A stretch of DNA of 64,000 bases from Pseudomonas sp. 14P_8.1_Bac3. Its GTDB lineage: Bacteria > Pseudomonadota > Gammaproteobacteria > Pseudomonadales > Pseudomonadaceae. The stretch spans positions 62,001 through 126,000 of the forward strand of contig NZ_JANLOD010000047.1 in assembly GCF_025466085.1 (NCBI RefSeq). The letters run 5' to 3'. The translations under genes were made by a program, and so were the position numbers. This document shows, piece after piece, positions 1 through 9,407 of the stretch. The notes below the pieces were generated by a model that saw only the letters and a list, made by a program, of their open reading frames with translations, had not been told where the DNA came from and ran no database searches. Position 1 is the stretch's first letter; every line of letters begins with the position of its first letter.

Positions 1-937
1 CGACCGTGGGCGGCACCACCAGCGCATCTTTCTCCAGCGCCGTCTGAATTTTTACCGTCACCAGCAGGCCCGGCCAGAGCTTCTGCCCGGCATTGTTGAA
101 TTCGGCCTTGGCGCGGATGGTTCCGGTGTTGGCGTTGATCTGGTTGTCGATCAGGGTCAGGTGACCTTCGCCCAGCAGGTTGCCGGTTTCGCCGTCAGTG
201 TCGGCACCGATGTAGGCCTTCACGTGTGCGCGCTCGGGGTCACCGATCAAGCCTTGCAGGGTCGGCAGCATTTGCTGCGGCAGGGAAAACTCCACGGCGA
301 TCGGGTCGATCTGGGTCACGGTGAACAAACCCTGGGCGTCGGTCATGCGCAGGAAGTTGCCTTCGTCCACTGTGCGAATGCCGACACGACCGGTCACCGG
401 GGAGCGAATTTGGGTGTAGGAAAGCTGCACTTGTGCGGCGTCAATCGAGGCCTGATTGCCTTGGGCGGTGGCTTTTAGCTGGTTTACCAGCGCCTGTTGC
501 TGGTCGTAGGTCTGCTTCGACACGCCGTCATCCACGCTGAGCAATTTGTAACGCTTGAGGTTGACCAGCGCCACTTGCAACTGCGCCTGGCTTTCGCCGA
601 GCTGGGCGCGGGCCTGGTCGAGGCTGGCGCGAATCGAGCGGTCGTCGATGGTGGCGAGCAGGTCGCCCTGACTGACCAGTTGCCCTTCCTTGACCAGGAT
701 TTTGGTGAGGATGCCGTCGATTTGCGGGCGGACCACCACGCTGTGCAGCGACAGCACCGAGCCGATACCGCTGACATAGCGCGGAACGTCTTTTTCGACG
801 ACGTTCACCACACGCACCGGAATTGCGGTCGGCGCGGCGAGTTTCGCCGTGGCCGGCTTGGTCAGGTACCACGTGCCCAGCGCTGCCAGGGCAATCAGCA
901 GACCTGCAATCAGGGCGGTTTTTTTCTGGATTCGCAT
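1..937 (-). CDS. RND efflux membrane-fusion protein (HlyD/AcrA family), C-terminus cut by window edge
   Basis: Periplasmic adaptor of a tripartite RND efflux pump, linking an inner-membrane RND transporter to an outer-membrane channel. About 312 residues are visible. It starts MRIQKKTALIAGLL, a short signal anchor, followed by the barrel-sandwich region (VVRPQIDGILTKILVKEG), a coiled-coil hairpin rich in Q/A/L, the second lipoyl half (YTQIRSPVTGRVG) and the beta-barrel (FTVTQIDPIAVEFSLP). The order and spacing resemble MdtA/MuxA-type adaptors. The frame is open to the window edge, so the C-terminal membrane-proximal domain and the expected RND gene lie outside. Family assignment is firm; the substrate cannot be told. 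Confidence 0.9.
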   Translation of the reverse strand, partial: MRIQKKTALIAGLLIALAALGTWYLTKPATAKLAAPTAIPVRVVNVVEKDVPRYVSGIGSVLSLHSVVVRPQIDGILTKILVKEGQLVSQGDLLATIDDRSIRASLDQARAQLGESQAQLQVALVNLKRYKLLSVDDGVSKQTYDQQQALVNQLKATAQGNQASIDAAQVQLSYTQIRSPVTGRVGIRTVDEGNFLRMTDAQGLFTVTQIDPIAVEFSLPQQMLPTLQGLIGDPERAHVKAYIGADTDGETGNLLGEGHLTLIDNQINANTGTIRAKAEFNNAGQKLWPGLLVTVKIQTALEKDALVVPPTV

Positions 938-1056
938 GCGAGTGAGGCGCCGGGGCTGGAGTGGACGGAGTTTGGCCAGGGTTATGGCTCCCTTTATAAA
1001 CCTGTTCGCCGGTCAGGAAGGTGACTGCTAACTGACGGCGCTGTCAGTTTGGGGGC

Positions 1057-1159
1057 CTGTAGGAGTGAGCGTGCTCGCGATGGAGATGAACGATAACGCG
1101 GGTTGCCTGGGTAAACGCGGTGTCTGGACGTTTTTCGCGAGCGTGCTCGCTCCTACAGG
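1057..1159. repeat. REPIN (paired REP elements)
   Basis: Two inverted REP copies: CTGTAGGAGTGAGCGTGCTCGCGA at the left (written here in parts as CTGTAGGAGTGAGC, then GTGCTCGCGA) and its reverse complement at the right, ending TCGCTCCTACAGG, around a roughly 55-bp spacer. This is the classic extragenic element of fluorescent pseudomonads. It fills most of the 297-bp gap between the efflux gene and the next small gene. The small gene's promoter probably lies right of it. Confidence 0.85.
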
Positions 1160-1234
1160 ATCGCGGGGAGGTATACTGCCGCCTTTCGCGGCTCGCTGAC
1201 CGGGCCCGACTCTATCGCATCACCCGGAGCTTTC

Positions 1235-1492
1235 ATGACTTCCTCGACACAACCGCCGGTTGCCGACGCCTTGAGCGACGACCCGGCAGACCTGCCAGAC
1301 AGCGTCGACTCCAGCGCAGACAGCGAAACCAAAGCCGCGATCCCGGCGTTCAAGTTCCCGTTCAAACCGGGTGAGCTGGCCGCTGCGAAAACCGCCAGCC
1401 AGCCGTGGTACAAGAACGGCGCCAAGAACGGCCACACCAAGACCCCCGGCGCAGCGCCTCCCGGCACCCGTCGTTCAATGGGCAAGCGTTAA
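1235..1492 (+). CDS. Small hypothetical protein, 85 aa
   Basis: Unrecognised small soluble protein. It starts with ATG eight bases after a CCCGGAGC ribosome-binding site. The first 35 residues are acidic and Ser/Asp-rich (low complexity, probably disordered). The C-terminal half is basic and rich in Lys, Pro and Gly, ending GTRRSMGKR. No signal peptide or membrane segment is seen. The good RBS and an intact frame flanked by REP elements support a real gene. Function unknown. Confidence 0.6.
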   Translation: MTSSTQPPVADALSDDPADLPDSVDSSADSETKAAIPAFKFPFKPGELAAAKTASQPWYKNGAKNGHTKTPGAAPPGTRRSMGKR

Positions 1493-1517
1493 CGTTTGAT
1501 TGACCGGTGGTTGGGCG

Positions 1518-1605
1518 GGCCTCTTCGCGAGCAAGCCCGCTCCCACATTGGATAGTGTGTACGAAGAGAATCCTCGTGGGAGCGAACCCGCTCGCGAAGG
1601 GGCCG
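1518..1605. repeat. REPIN
   Basis: CTTCGCGAGCAAGCCCGCTC CCAC on the left and GTGGGAGCGAACCCGCTCGCGAAG on the right form an inverted pair between the small gene and the end of the convergent cysteine-cluster gene. Confidence 0.85.
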
Positions 1606-1628
1606 TCAGCAGCAACAAAGACGCTGGA

Positions 1629-2378
1629 TCAAGCCGCCCGCAACGAAATAAACGCATAGTTGACCGGCACCTCAGTGGCCACCTGTGCGCCGCTCGCCAG
1701 TACCTGCCCGGCGATGTCGTCCCCAGACACTTGGAACTGCCATTCACTGCCCGACCCCGCCAACGGTTGCCGCGTCACCTGATCAACGACGCTGGCAAAC
1801 GCGGCCATATCCGGTAGATAGGCAGTGAAACCATCGCCCTTGAGCGCCGTCGTCCGAATCCCCAGCAACGCGCAAATTGCTTCCTTGGTGCGGATGTCAT
1901 CGCGATCCGCCTGACGTGAGCGCTGGATGAGTCCTGCCAGTTCCTGATCGACCAATTCGCCGCCAATGATCAGGTCCGGACCTTTTTCCCACGACTCCGG
2001 CGGACATTCCTTGATCGCCGGGTTCAGCGGAATGTGCGGATTGATTTCCATCGGATAGATCCGGCACACCAGCGGCCGGCGCTCATAGATGCGGCAGAGG
2101 TTGTCTTCGTCAAGATTCCGGCAGGGGCCGACGTTGTAAGCGGCGAAGGTGATGGCGACGTACGCTTCGGACGTTCCGCTCCGGACGGCCACCGAACGGC
2201 GTTCGGCATGTTCCCGCTGCTGCGCCGGTAAGCCCAGGCCGTTGCCCAGGAACGCTTCCACCAGCACGATCACCTGACCGCCGTCGGCCGCCCACATCCG
2301 GGCTTCGGCCAGGGTCAGGGGTACGTGATGGTCATTGCAGCACTTGCCGCAACCTACGCAGGAAAACGTCGTATTCAT
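1629..2378 (-). CDS. YkgJ-type cysteine-cluster protein
   Basis: Likely metal (zinc or iron-sulfur) binding protein of the CxxCxxCC family. The N-terminus reads MNTTFSCVGCGKCCNDHH, giving CVGCGKCC within the first 15 residues. A second group follows (GPCRNLDEDNLCRIYERRPLVCRIYP, then ECP). Together these are the usual YkgJ/UPF0153 cluster. The start at 2378 puts the cluster at the very N-terminus as in relatives; an upstream in-frame ATG at 2426 would add 16 unconserved residues. The C-terminal 110 residues are not recognisable. No operon partner. Biochemical role unknown in the family. Confidence 0.85.
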   Translation of the reverse strand: MNTTFSCVGCGKCCNDHHVPLTLAEARMWAADGGQVIVLVEAFLGNGLGLPAQQREHAERRSVAVRSGTSEAYVAITFAAYNVGPCRNLDEDNLCRIYERRPLVCRIYPMEINPHIPLNPAIKECPPESWEKGPDLIIGGELVDQELAGLIQRSRQADRDDIRTKEAICALLGIRTTALKGDGFTAYLPDMAAFASVVDQVTRQPLAGSGSEWQFQVSGDDIAGQVLASGAQVATEVPVNYAFISLRAA

Positions 2379-2461
2379 TGAAGGATCAATCACCTGGCCG
2401 GGCCCGAAACGGCGACAGAATGCCACCGCAAAGGCCGGTGTCGAAGCAAGTTATGCGCCAT

Positions 2462-2791
2462 TCACTTGGATTTGGCAGGCACGCGAATGGAGTCCCATTC
2501 GGTCACGTAGGCGGTTTTGCTTTTCTTGTTGTAGAGGCACAACTCGGTGCCTTGCTGGCCTTTCATGTGTTTTTGCGGGTATTGGCCTTGCAGCAGCACG
2601 GCGGTGTAGCCGACCCGGTCATCGAATTGCGCGGCGTTGCCGACGGGCTTGGCGTCTTTGAGACCACTGGCCTTGGTGCAGCTGGCGAGCACGGCTTTGT
2701 CAAAGGCGGCCCAGGCGTCGGAGCTGGAGGCGTGGGCTTGGCTGGTGGCGAGGGCGGTGAGGCAGAGGAAGGTAAACGTGGTGGCTTTCAT
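2462..2791 (-). CDS. Small exported protein of unknown function, 109 aa
   Basis: Begins MKATTFTFLCLTALATSQAHA, a clear Sec signal peptide with an AHA cleavage site near residue 21, leaving a mature domain of about 88 residues. Two cysteines (ASCTKAS and ELCLYNKK) could form a disulfide. I do not recognise the domain. An AGGATCC-type RBS lies just upstream. It stands alone, 84 bases before the cysteine-cluster gene. Periplasmic or secreted location is inferred only from the signal. Confidence 0.65.
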   Translation of the reverse strand: MKATTFTFLCLTALATSQAHASSSDAWAAFDKAVLASCTKASGLKDAKPVGNAAQFDDRVGYTAVLLQGQYPQKHMKGQQGTELCLYNKKSKTAYVTEWDSIRVPAKSK

Positions 2792-2849
2792 TGTTCTGGA
2801 TCCTTGGGCATGTTTTGGCCGAGTATGCCTGATGATATGAGGTTGAATG

Positions 2850-2929
2850 TGTCGGCCTCTTCGCGAGCAAGCCCGCTCCCACAGTGGACCGAGTACTGCG
2901 GTGGGAGCGAGCCTGCTCGCGAAAGCGAT
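2850..2929. repeat. REPIN
   Basis: Inverted REP pair, CTTCGCGAGCAAGCCCGCTC... and ...GTGGGAGCGAGCCTGCTCGC, with a short spacer, directly before the end of the GNAT gene. Confidence 0.8.
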
Positions 2930-2932
2930 TTA

Positions 2933-3391
2933 TCAGGCTGGAACCAGCTCCCGCCGGACCACATACATCCCGACCCGCTCATACAATCGCTGCGCCCGAA
3001 CGTTATCTTCCAGCACCTTCAGATCCACAAACCCTTCGCGCCGCTGTTGAAAAACCTGGAACGCATTCAGCAGCAGCGCACGACCCAATCCCAGTCGCCG
3101 AGCCCGCGGATGCACCACCAGATTCTTGATGTAGGCACTGGTCCAGCACTGGCACACGGCGACGATGCCCTCGGCATCCTGGGCAATGAAGCACAGTGAG
3201 GGATCGTATTCGGGATCGGTCTCGAACCGTTGTTGCCAGACGTCCAGCGCAGGCACGCGACCGCCGCCGTCCTGGTAACCGAGTTCCATCAATCGATGAA
3301 CCTCTTCGGCCAGTTCAGGCCCGTAGGCATGCACGCAGACGCCCTCAGGCCAGGTGATCACGGGCACATCCTCCGCCAGGTTGCGCCGCAT
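2933..3391 (-). CDS. GNAT-family N-acetyltransferase
   Basis: Acetyl-CoA-dependent acyltransferase of unknown substrate, about 152 aa. The GNAT fold shows in the order: beta4 (YIKNLVVHPRARRLGLGRALL, with the R/Q-x-x-G-x-G/A acetyl-CoA loop as RRLGLGRA) and the terminal helix-strand (LKVLEDNVRAQRLYERVGM). The start at 3391 (MRRNLAEDVPV) is preferred because the longer reading from 3463 runs into the end of the neighbouring cheV-like gene; the gap from that gene is then 26 bases, so co-transcription is likely. Confidence 0.85.
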   Translation of the reverse strand: MRRNLAEDVPVITWPEGVCVHAYGPELAEEVHRLMELGYQDGGGRVPALDVWQQRFETDPEYDPSLCFIAQDAEGIVAVCQCWTSAYIKNLVVHPRARRLGLGRALLLNAFQVFQQRREGFVDLKVLEDNVRAQRLYERVGMYVVRRELVPA

Positions 3392-3417
3392 CAGAAAACA
3401 AAATACCTCGGCCAAAC

Positions 3418-4320
3418 TCAATGTCCCTGTTCGGCGACCGCCTTGGCCGCGTCGATCAGGCATTTGGTCAGCTCCGGCGAGGAGAACTTGGTCAGTACCG
3501 CGTTGGCCCCGGCCAGGCGCGCTTTTTCACTGTTCATCGCGCTGTCCAGCGAGGTGTGCAGCAACACGTACAGGTGCGAGAAGTCCGGGGTTTCGCGCAG
3601 GGTACGGGTGAAAGCGTAGCCGTCCATCTCCGACATTTCGATGTCCGAGACGATCAGGTTGATCTGCTGCGCCGTGCCTTGTAGGTCCAGCAGGCAGTCG
3701 ATGGCTTCCTTGGCGCTGCGGGCGGTGTGGCATTGCAGGCCGAGGTTGCGCAGGGTATGCACCGATTGCTGCAAGGCCACCTGACTGTCGTCGACCACCA
3801 GGATGCGCGCGTTGCCGAGCACTTCGGCGTCTTCCATGCTCAACTCGGTCGGGGCCATTTCGATCTGTGCCGGGGCGATGCCGTGGATGACTTTTTCGAT
3901 GTCCAGCACCTGCACCAGCGTGCCGTCGACCGAGGTCACGCCGGTGATGTACGAGCGCACGCCACCGGAGCCGAAGGGCGGCGGGCGGATGTCGGTGGTC
4001 AGGCAATGGACGATCTTGCTCACGGCTTGAACGTGCAGGCCCTGCTTCGAGCGGCTGACGTCGGTGACGATCAGGCAGCCACCGTTCGGGTCTTCCAGCG
4101 GTCGCTCGCCGATTGCACGGCTGAGGTCGATCACCGACAACGAGGCGCCGCGCAGGGTGGCGATGCCTTTGACGTGGGGATGCGACTCCGGCAGTTTGGT
4201 CAGCGGCGGGCAGGGGATGATTTCACTGACTTTGAGCAGGTTGATCGCCATCAGCTTGCCGCTGCGCAAGGTAAACAGCAGAAGCGAAAGTGAGTCTGCG
4301 CGGGCTTTGGTGGTGGACAT
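3418..4320 (-). CDS. cheV: CheV-type chemotaxis coupling protein (CheW domain + receiver)
   Basis: Couples chemoreceptors to the CheA kinase and can be phosphorylated, probably for adaptation. Residues about 10-150 form a CheW-like domain (FTLRSGKLMAINLLKVSEI; ATLRGASLSVIDLS; GVTSVDGTLVQVLDIEKV). Residues 172-300 form a receiver with Asp177/178 (ILVVDDSQ), phosphoacceptor Asp226 (IVSDIEMSEMDG), the TS of LLHTSLD and Lys278 (LTKF). The start at 4320 is fixed by the CheW N-terminus; the frame extends 73 codons upstream through a REPIN and is not coding there. Not in a che cluster, as is usual for pseudomonad cheV paralogues. Confidence 0.92.
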   Translation of the reverse strand: MSTTKARADSLSLLLFTLRSGKLMAINLLKVSEIIPCPPLTKLPESHPHVKGIATLRGASLSVIDLSRAIGERPLEDPNGGCLIVTDVSRSKQGLHVQAVSKIVHCLTTDIRPPPFGSGGVRSYITGVTSVDGTLVQVLDIEKVIHGIAPAQIEMAPTELSMEDAEVLGNARILVVDDSQVALQQSVHTLRNLGLQCHTARSAKEAIDCLLDLQGTAQQINLIVSDIEMSEMDGYAFTRTLRETPDFSHLYVLLHTSLDSAMNSEKARLAGANAVLTKFSSPELTKCLIDAAKAVAEQGH

Positions 4321-4435
4321 AAAAACCTTCTGTGGAAAAGGTGATGGGCGACCGCGAGGATCGCCAACAGCTATCGATGCCGGGTTATCGACTTGATGGG
4401 GGCAGGCTTTAGGATTTCCGGTGAATGGTAGAACG

Positions 4436-4535
4436 TATTCGCGAGCAAGCCCGCTCCCACATTGGATCTTCGGCGAGCACAACGTATGTGCAAGACGAAA
4501 ATCCCCAGTGGAGCGGGCTTGCTCGCGAAGGGGCC
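4436..4535. repeat. REPIN
   Basis: Inverted REP pair (TTCGCGAGCAAGCCCGCTC to GAGCGGGCTTGCTCGCGAAG) between the 3' end of the norR gene and the cheV start. Confidence 0.85.
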
Positions 4536-6086
4536 TCACTTCATACCGAGTCTCTTGGCCATCCGCCCAAGGTTCGCCCGGTCCAGGCCTAGCTCACGCG
4601 CCGCACTCGCCCAGTTGTTGTGGTGACGTTCCAGGCAAGCGCCGATCAACTGCCGTTGATAATTTTCCGTCGCCTCACGCAAATCCCCGGACACCAAAGC
4701 CACCGGCGCGGCGCTGAGTTGTTCGGGTGCCACATCAACGCTGGCGTTGGGCAGATCGAGGTCCGCCGCGCCCAGGCTGAGAATCTTCGGCCGCTCCTTG
4801 CAGCGGCCGAGCGCTTTCAGCGCGCTGCGGCCAATCAAGTGCTCCAGTTCCCGCACGTTGCCCGGCCAGTCATAGGCGAGCAGCGCAGCCTGGGCGTCGC
4901 TGGTCAGGCGCAGGCTGTTGAGGCCCATGCGCGAACGGTTCTGCTCGAGGAAGAAACCGCTGAGCAGCAGCACGTCCCGCCCACGATCGCGCAGCGCTGG
5001 CACCAACAACGGGTAGACGCTCAAGCGGTGATAAAAATCGGCGCGGTAGCGGCCACTGCGCACTTCTTCGGCGAGGTCACGGTTGGTCGCGGCGATGAGC
5101 CGCACGTCAACCTGATGTTCCTTGTCCGATCCCAGCCGTTGCAGCTGACCGCTTTGCAGAACGCGCAGCAATTTCGCCTGCACGGTCAACGACAGCTCGC
5201 CGACTTCATCAAGAAACAGCGTGCCGCCGTTGGCCAGTTCGAATTTGCCGCGGCGGTCGCTGGTCGCCCCGGTAAAGGCGCCGCGTACATGGCCGAACAG
5301 TTCGCTTTCCACCAGGGTGTCTGGCAGTGCCGCGCAGTTGAGGCTGATGATCGGCTGGTCGGCGCGGGACGAGGCGGCGTGAATCGCCTGGGCCACCAGT
5401 TCCTTGCCGACCCCGGTTTCGCCGGTGATCAGCACGGTCAGGTCGCTGCCACCCACCAGGCTGATTTCTTCCACCAGGCGTTTGAGGGCTTTGCTCTGGC
5501 CGATCATCTCGCGATTCTGCTGGCCGCTGGCCTGGCGGTACAGCTCGGCGCGTTGATGTTCGTCCTCGACGCGATTGGCCAGCCGCTCGATGCGTTCGGC
5601 GGCATTGACCGTGGCGGCGGCGAGGCTGGCGAAGGCCTGCAGGGCGTCCAGCTCGATGGGTTCGAAACGTTCCGGATCGAGGGCGTCGAGGGTCAGCAGG
5701 CCCCATGGACGCTCGTCGATAAACAGCGGGCAACCCATGCAGTCGTGGACTTCCAGGTGATCGTCGAGGCCATCCACCAGTCCGTCGTAAGGGTCGGGCA
5801 ACTCACTGTCGGCGGCGAAACGGGTCGGGCCGGGGCTGCTGAGTAGCGCTTCGAAGCGCGGGTGTTCGCTGACCTTGAAGCGCCGGCCAAGGGTGTCGGT
5901 GCTCAAGCCGTCGACGGCCAGCGGCACCAGCCAGTCGCCGTCGAGGCGCAGCAGCGCGGCAGCGTCGCAGGGGAGCAGGGCGCGCATGGCTTCGAGCAGG
6001 CGCCGATAGCGTTCGCCTTCGGGGAGTTCGCGGGACAGGTCCGAGACCAGGGGAAGCAAGGTGGTGAGCAGCGATTTTGCAGTCAT
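4536..6086 (-). CDS. norR: NorR/FhpR nitric-oxide-responsive sigma-54 activator
   Basis: Enhancer-binding protein that senses NO through a non-haem iron in its GAF domain and activates sigma-54 promoters. Architecture: GAF (about 1-170) with candidate iron ligands in DPYDGL (98-101), Cys116 of HDCMGCPL and Asp134 of LTLDALDP, equivalent to the E. coli D99/C113/D131 set; AAA+ domain with Walker A GETGVGKE (222-229), GAFTGA loop at 269-274 and GGTLFLDEVGEL; C-terminal Fis-type HTH (NNWASAARELGLDRANLGRMAKRL). Divergent from hmp, with three boxes in the shared region (one overlaps its own start codon, suggesting autoregulation). P. aeruginosa calls the orthologue of this arrangement fhpR. Confidence 0.95.
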   Translation of the reverse strand: MTAKSLLTTLLPLVSDLSRELPEGERYRRLLEAMRALLPCDAAALLRLDGDWLVPLAVDGLSTDTLGRRFKVSEHPRFEALLSSPGPTRFAADSELPDPYDGLVDGLDDHLEVHDCMGCPLFIDERPWGLLTLDALDPERFEPIELDALQAFASLAAATVNAAERIERLANRVEDEHQRAELYRQASGQQNREMIGQSKALKRLVEEISLVGGSDLTVLITGETGVGKELVAQAIHAASSRADQPIISLNCAALPDTLVESELFGHVRGAFTGATSDRRGKFELANGGTLFLDEVGELSLTVQAKLLRVLQSGQLQRLGSDKEHQVDVRLIAATNRDLAEEVRSGRYRADFYHRLSVYPLLVPALRDRGRDVLLLSGFFLEQNRSRMGLNSLRLTSDAQAALLAYDWPGNVRELEHLIGRSALKALGRCKERPKILSLGAADLDLPNASVDVAPEQLSAAPVALVSGDLREATENYQRQLIGACLERHHNNWASAARELGLDRANLGRMAKRLGMK

Positions 6087-6138
6087 AGTGACTCCATGTA
6101 GTCGGGATGACTATAAGCCAGGCTGTGTCTTTATGACT
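6081..6138. promoter_or_regulatory. Three NorR-type GT-N7-AC boxes
   Basis: Three exact GT-N7-AC cores lie at 6082-6092, 6101-6111 and 6127-6137, with centres 19 and 26 bases apart. The first is within AGTCATAGTGACT and overlaps the norR start codon; the second within the perfect palindrome TAGTCGGGATGACTA; the third within TGTCTTTATGACTA. Three such sites upstream of a sigma-54 promoter is the layout known for E. coli NorR at norVW. Binding here is inferred. Confidence 0.75.
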
Positions 6139-6178
6139 ATATTGTTTTTAACTTGTTGATTTATAAGGTTTAAATAGC

Positions 6179-6194
6179 TGGCACGGAAAATGAT
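6179..6194 (+). promoter_or_regulatory. Sigma-54 (-24/-12) promoter of hmp
   Basis: TGGCACG at 6179-6185 is an exact -24 element; after four bases the -12 region reads ATGAT against consensus TTGCW (weaker: A in place of C). It lies about 40 bases upstream of the hmp start and just downstream of the three NorR boxes, which fits activation by the divergent regulator. Confidence 0.7.
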
Positions 6195-6234
6195 AAGTAT
6201 AGGGTAGTCAACTGGAAACCCCGAGGATTTACCC

Positions 6235-7416
6235 ATGCTTAGCGTTCAAGACCGTGCCATCGTCAAATCCACTGTGCCCCTGCTGGAAAGCGGTGGTGAA
6301 GCCCTGATCACTTATTTCTACCGCATGCTGCTCTCCGAGTACCCGGAAGTCCGCCCGCTGTTCAACCAGGCCCACCAGGCCAGCGGTGACCAGCCCCGCG
6401 CCTTGGCGAACGGCGTGTTGATGTATGCGCGGCACATCGATCAGCTCGACCAGTTGGGCGACCTGGTGGCCAAGATCATCAACAAGCACGTGGCCCTGCA
6501 GATTCTGCCGGAACACTATCCGATTGTCGGCAGCTGCCTGTTGCGGGCGATTTCCGAAGTGCTGGGCGACGAGATTGCCACGCCGGAAGTCATGAGCGCC
6601 TGGGGCGCGGCTTACGGCCAACTGGCCGACATTCTGATCGGTGCGGAAACCAGCATTTATGATCAGAAAGAACAGGCACCGGGCGGCTGGCGCGGGGCGC
6701 GGGAATTTATTGTCGCGGCCAAGGTTGAAGAGAGCGCGGAAATCACCTCGTTCTACTTTGAGCCGGCTGACAAAGGTCCGATCCTCGCAGCGGAGCCGGG
6801 TCAGTACATCGGCATGAAACTGACCGTCGATGGCGAAGAAATTCGTCGTAACTATTCGCTGTCGGCCTTGCCGAACAAAGGCCAGTACCGCATCAGCGTC
6901 AAGCGTGAACACGGTGGCCGTGCCTCCAACCATTTGCACGATCAGTTGCCTGTCGGTTCGAGCATCCAGCTGTTCCCGCCGTCGGGCGAGTTCACCCTGA
7001 CCGCCAGCGACAAGCCGTTGGTGCTGATCAGCGGCGGCGTCGGCATCACCCCGACCCTGGCGATGCTCGAAGCGGCGCTGGAAACCGAGCGGCCGGTGCA
7101 CTTTATCCACTGCGCACGCAATGGCAGCGTCCACGCCTTCCGCGACTGGATCGAGGAGCTGGCCGGTCGCCATCCGCAACTCAAGCGCTTCTACTGCTAT
7201 GCCGAGGATGACGGCGTCAGCCCGGCGGCGCACAAGGTGGGTTTCTTGAGCGAGGAGCAACTGGGCGAGTGGTTGCCGCAGCAACGCGATCTGGATGCGT
7301 ACTTCCTGGGGCCTAAAGGATTCATGGCGGCGGTGAAGCGTCACCTGAAAGCGTTGGGCGTACCTGAGAAGCAGAGCCGCTACGAGTTCTTCGGCCCGGC
7401 CTCTGCGCTCGAATAA
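6235..7416 (+). CDS. hmp: Flavohaemoglobin (nitric oxide dioxygenase)
   Basis: Converts NO and O2 to nitrate with NAD(P)H, protecting against nitrosative stress. Globin domain (1-140) carries Tyr29, Gln53 and proximal haem ligand His85 (NKHVALQI). The FAD-binding module has RNYSLS, and the NAD module has GGVGITPTLAML and a C-terminal YEFFGP. 393 aa is the family length. A GAGGATTT RBS precedes the ATG. Divergent from norR and controlled by the boxes between them. Called fhp in P. aeruginosa. Confidence 0.96.
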   Translation: MLSVQDRAIVKSTVPLLESGGEALITYFYRMLLSEYPEVRPLFNQAHQASGDQPRALANGVLMYARHIDQLDQLGDLVAKIINKHVALQILPEHYPIVGSCLLRAISEVLGDEIATPEVMSAWGAAYGQLADILIGAETSIYDQKEQAPGGWRGAREFIVAAKVEESAEITSFYFEPADKGPILAAEPGQYIGMKLTVDGEEIRRNYSLSALPNKGQYRISVKREHGGRASNHLHDQLPVGSSIQLFPPSGEFTLTASDKPLVLISGGVGITPTLAMLEAALETERPVHFIHCARNGSVHAFRDWIEELAGRHPQLKRFYCYAEDDGVSPAAHKVGFLSEEQLGEWLPQQRDLDAYFLGPKGFMAAVKRHLKALGVPEKQSRYEFFGPASALE

Positions 7417-7429
7417 CCCGCAGATCCAC

Positions 7430-7498
7430 TGTAGGAGCGAGCTTGCTCGCGATGGCGGTCGAACGATCACCGCAAGTGTTCAGAACCATCGCGAGAAG
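7430..7498. repeat. REP pair, one arm degraded
   Basis: CTGTAGGAGCGAGCTTGCTCGCGATGG is intact on the left (read as CTGTAGGAGCGAGC plus TTGCTCGCGA). The right arm is shortened to CCATCGCGAGAAGCGCG. It lies between the convergent ends of hmp and dauR. Confidence 0.7.
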
Positions 7499-7504
7499 CG
7501 CGTA

Positions 7505-8131
7505 TCAGCCTTTCAATTCTTTCAGGTGCTTGTACACCGTCGCCCGGCCCATGTTCAGCACGTTCGCCACGTAGTTGGAGGCGCTTTTGCCTTTGAAGGC
7601 ACCTTCTGCGTGCAGCGCCAGGACCAGTTCGCGTTTGTGGTCGCGGGTCAGCAGGTTCAGGCTGAGCTGCCGTTCGCGCAACCAGCCATGGAGGAAGGTG
7701 TTGATCCGTTCCTGCCAGTCGTCGCGAAACAGTGAATCCGGTTGCGGGATCAGCTTGCTCGGCGACAGGAACAGGTCCAGCGCCGCCTTGGCATTTTCAA
7801 ACAACGAAATATTCAGATTGATGCACAGCAGCGCCAGCGGATGACCGTCGCTGTCGCGCAGGACGCTGCTCAGGCTGCGAATCTTCTGACCGTCCCAATT
7901 CAGCTTTTCATACGGCCCGATGTTTCGATCGCTGATGTCATCGCTGAGCATGTCCTCCAGCGCGGCGTCATCGCCGATTTCGCGTTTGGACAGGTTGTTG
8001 GCGATGTAATCGATCTTCTGCGTGCGCAGATCGTGCAGCACCACCTCGGCGTGGGGGAAAAACAACGTGGCGATGGCATCGGCAATCGCGCGGAAGTTAT
8101 CCAGGGCCGGGTCTTTAACAGGTGCGTTCAT
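7505..8131 (-). CDS. dauR: DauR, transcriptional repressor of D-arginine catabolism
   Basis: YheO-like regulator: N-terminal PAS-like sensing domain (about 10-125; VVLHDLRTQKIDYIANN, ALLCINLNISLFE) and a C-terminal HTH of the DauR type (GAFKGKSASNYVANVLNMGRATVYKHLKEL). Last gene of dauB-dauA-dauR, the order seen in P. aeruginosa PA3862-PA3864, where DauR represses the operon and D- or L-arginine relieves it. 91 bases separate it from dauA and contain a strong hairpin. The symbol rests on this context plus domain order. Confidence 0.9.
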   Translation of the reverse strand: MNAPVKDPALDNFRAIADAIATLFFPHAEVVLHDLRTQKIDYIANNLSKREIGDDAALEDMLSDDISDRNIGPYEKLNWDGQKIRSLSSVLRDSDGHPLALLCINLNISLFENAKAALDLFLSPSKLIPQPDSLFRDDWQERINTFLHGWLRERQLSLNLLTRDHKRELVLALHAEGAFKGKSASNYVANVLNMGRATVYKHLKELKG

Positions 8132-8153
8132 ACAATGGAGCTCCAGGCAGCGT

Positions 8154-8178
8154 CAGCGCCCTGCAAAAAAGGGCGCTG
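8154..8178. promoter_or_regulatory. Perfect 9-bp hairpin between dauA and dauR
   Basis: CAGCGCCCT (8154-8162) and AGGGCGCTG (8170-8178) with a 7-base loop. On the minus strand the loop holds the T-run, and no T-run follows the stem, so it is not a standard terminator. It could be an mRNA-processing or translation-tuning structure ahead of dauR. Confidence 0.5.
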
Positions 8179-8222
8179 GAAGTTTGCCGCAATCGTGTCG
8201 ACACGTCACCTGAGGACGCCGG

Positions 8223-9407
<1,185 letters not shown>

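Noticed and set aside
8194..8205. CGTGTCGACACG palindrome shared with 60911-60922
   Set aside because: Two copies of a 12-base palindrome in unrelated contexts; likely chance or at most a common minor motif. No further support found.
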